Below are positions 57,054-57,518 of a stretch of DNA of 57,518 nucleotides, piece after piece. Within the stretch, counting starts at the first letter, position 1, and each line of letters begins with the position of its first letter. Source of the stretch: an uncultured Oleiphilus sp. (GTDB lineage Bacteria > Pseudomonadota > Gammaproteobacteria > Pseudomonadales > Oleiphilaceae); assembly GCA_913020245.1 (NCBI GenBank), contig CAJWAD010000009.1, forward strand, positions 1 through 57,518, given 5' to 3'. The translations under genes and the position numbers were made by a program. Below the pieces are notes generated by a model. That model was not told the origin of the DNA and searched no databases. It was given only the letters and a program-made list of their open reading frames with translations.

Positions 57054-57518
57054 TCAACTTGACTCGTCAGCATATACATAAAGCATAGCTTTGATTCGAT
57101 CCTCAGGCAGCTGCATATCGCAATCTAGCTCTTGGGTTCTTTTCTCCAGAGCATCATAAATGGCCTCATTCTTAAAAAGGCTTTGAATAGGTTCTAATTC
57201 AAAATCGAACTCTTTTGCTGCAACTTGAAAGAGTTTTTCAAGTAATTCATCTTCGTAAAAACGAGGGTCATAAAAAACGCTTTTACTCTCGCAATCTTGA
57301 TTAAGTTCGAGTGATACGTCTTGTGCGCTTGCGCCTTGGTCAAATAGGTGTTGGATATCTACCTCGTTTGAGACGTTGTCCCATGGCTCCCAATCATCAT
57401 CGGGAATAATAGAAGTTGTTTTTATAGTGCCATCATCCAGTGACCATGAAATAGTGCAGGGATAAGCCGATTCCTCTGATGAGCTGGCTTCAATCGCAAC
57501 AAAATTAGGGTAAATCAA
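57054..57518 (-). CDS. Exonuclease-like (RNase H fold) protein, 5' end outside window
   Basis: At least 154 residues, cut by the right edge; the TTG at 57518 need not be the start. The visible part (FVAIEASS, AYPCTISWSLDDG, DDDWEPW, then SVFYDPRFYEDELLEKLF) resembles a group of small bacterial DEDD-type 3'-5' exonuclease-like proteins whose members begin with a DFEAS motif and continue SYPIEIAW and a W-x-W segment. Here the first acidic residue appears replaced by Ala (AIEAS), so catalysis may be lost. The resemblance is from memory of the family pattern, not from a search; treat as tentative. Confidence 0.5.
   Translation of the reverse strand: MIYPNFVAIEASSSEESAYPCTISWSLDDGTIKTTSIIPDDDWEPWDNVSNEVDIQHLFDQGASAQDVSLELNQDCESKSVFYDPRFYEDELLEKLFQVAAKEFDFELEPIQSLFKNEAIYDALEKRTQELDCDMQLPEDRIKAMLYVYADESS

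Overview
The window is chromosomal DNA from a gammaproteobacterium, most likely a free-living, probably marine member of the wide Pseudomonas/Cellvibrio/Oceanospirillum group. The evidence is the map-glnD-dapC-yffB-dapD-dapE block, the long Pseudomonas-type DapD, a Pseudomonas-type ribosome modulation factor beside pyrD, and the classical rpsB-to-rnhB envelope cluster. A genus cannot be assigned from sequence alone. Almost everything is core housekeeping. There is no integrase, transposase, phage gene, CRISPR array or rRNA operon, and there is one tRNA.

Layout. (1) 1-10.3 kb, + strand: the 3' part of an RND efflux pump, a translationally coupled AraC-type regulator, then a fatty-acid and branched-acid degradation group (thiolase, FadJ-like two-domain enzyme, acyl-CoA dehydrogenase, alpha-methylacyl-CoA racemase-like enzyme) and a MAPEG membrane protein. 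(2) 10.4-12.5 kb, +: a mannose-1-phosphate guanylyltransferase/isomerase and a small membrane protein carrying a cold-shock domain. (3) 12.7-21.7 kb, -: map-glnD-dapC-yffB-dapD, dapE, then rlmA with two small coupled genes. This covers N-terminal Met removal, nitrogen signalling, lysine/peptidoglycan precursor synthesis and 23S rRNA methylation. (4) 22.0-36.8 kb, +: rpsB-tsf-pyrH-frr-uppS-cdsA-dxr-rseP-bamA-skp-lpxD-fabZ-lpxA-lpxB-rnhB, the translation/isoprenoid/phospholipid/outer-membrane/lipid A super-cluster. (5) 37.1-48.2 kb: a proline-rich repeat lipoprotein, an assimilatory nitrate reductase pair behind a sigma-54-type promoter, a DJ-1/PfpI protein, a very large Sel1-repeat protein ending in a TonB-C-like domain, and tRNA-Asn. 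(6) 48.2-57.5 kb: an aspartate aminotransferase, uvrB, pyrD, rmf, rlmL, an outer-membrane beta-barrel protein and the C-terminal part of an exonuclease-like protein cut by the right edge.

No clearly new multi-gene system is visible. The best leads are: (a) a cluster of DnaA-box-like sites with GATC sites between uvrB and pyrD; (b) the two-helix membrane protein with a C-terminal cold-shock domain and a structured leader; (c) the Sel1-repeat/TonB-C fusion; (d) two tightly coupled unknown genes behind rlmA; (e) several strong non-terminator hairpins (over the dapE stop, in the algA-type leader, between tsf and pyrH) and a terminator-like hairpin in the rmf-rlmL gap that may mark a small RNA. 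Start codons were chosen from family alignment and ribosome-binding sites and often differ from the longest open frame. All calls come from reading the sequence; no database search was run.
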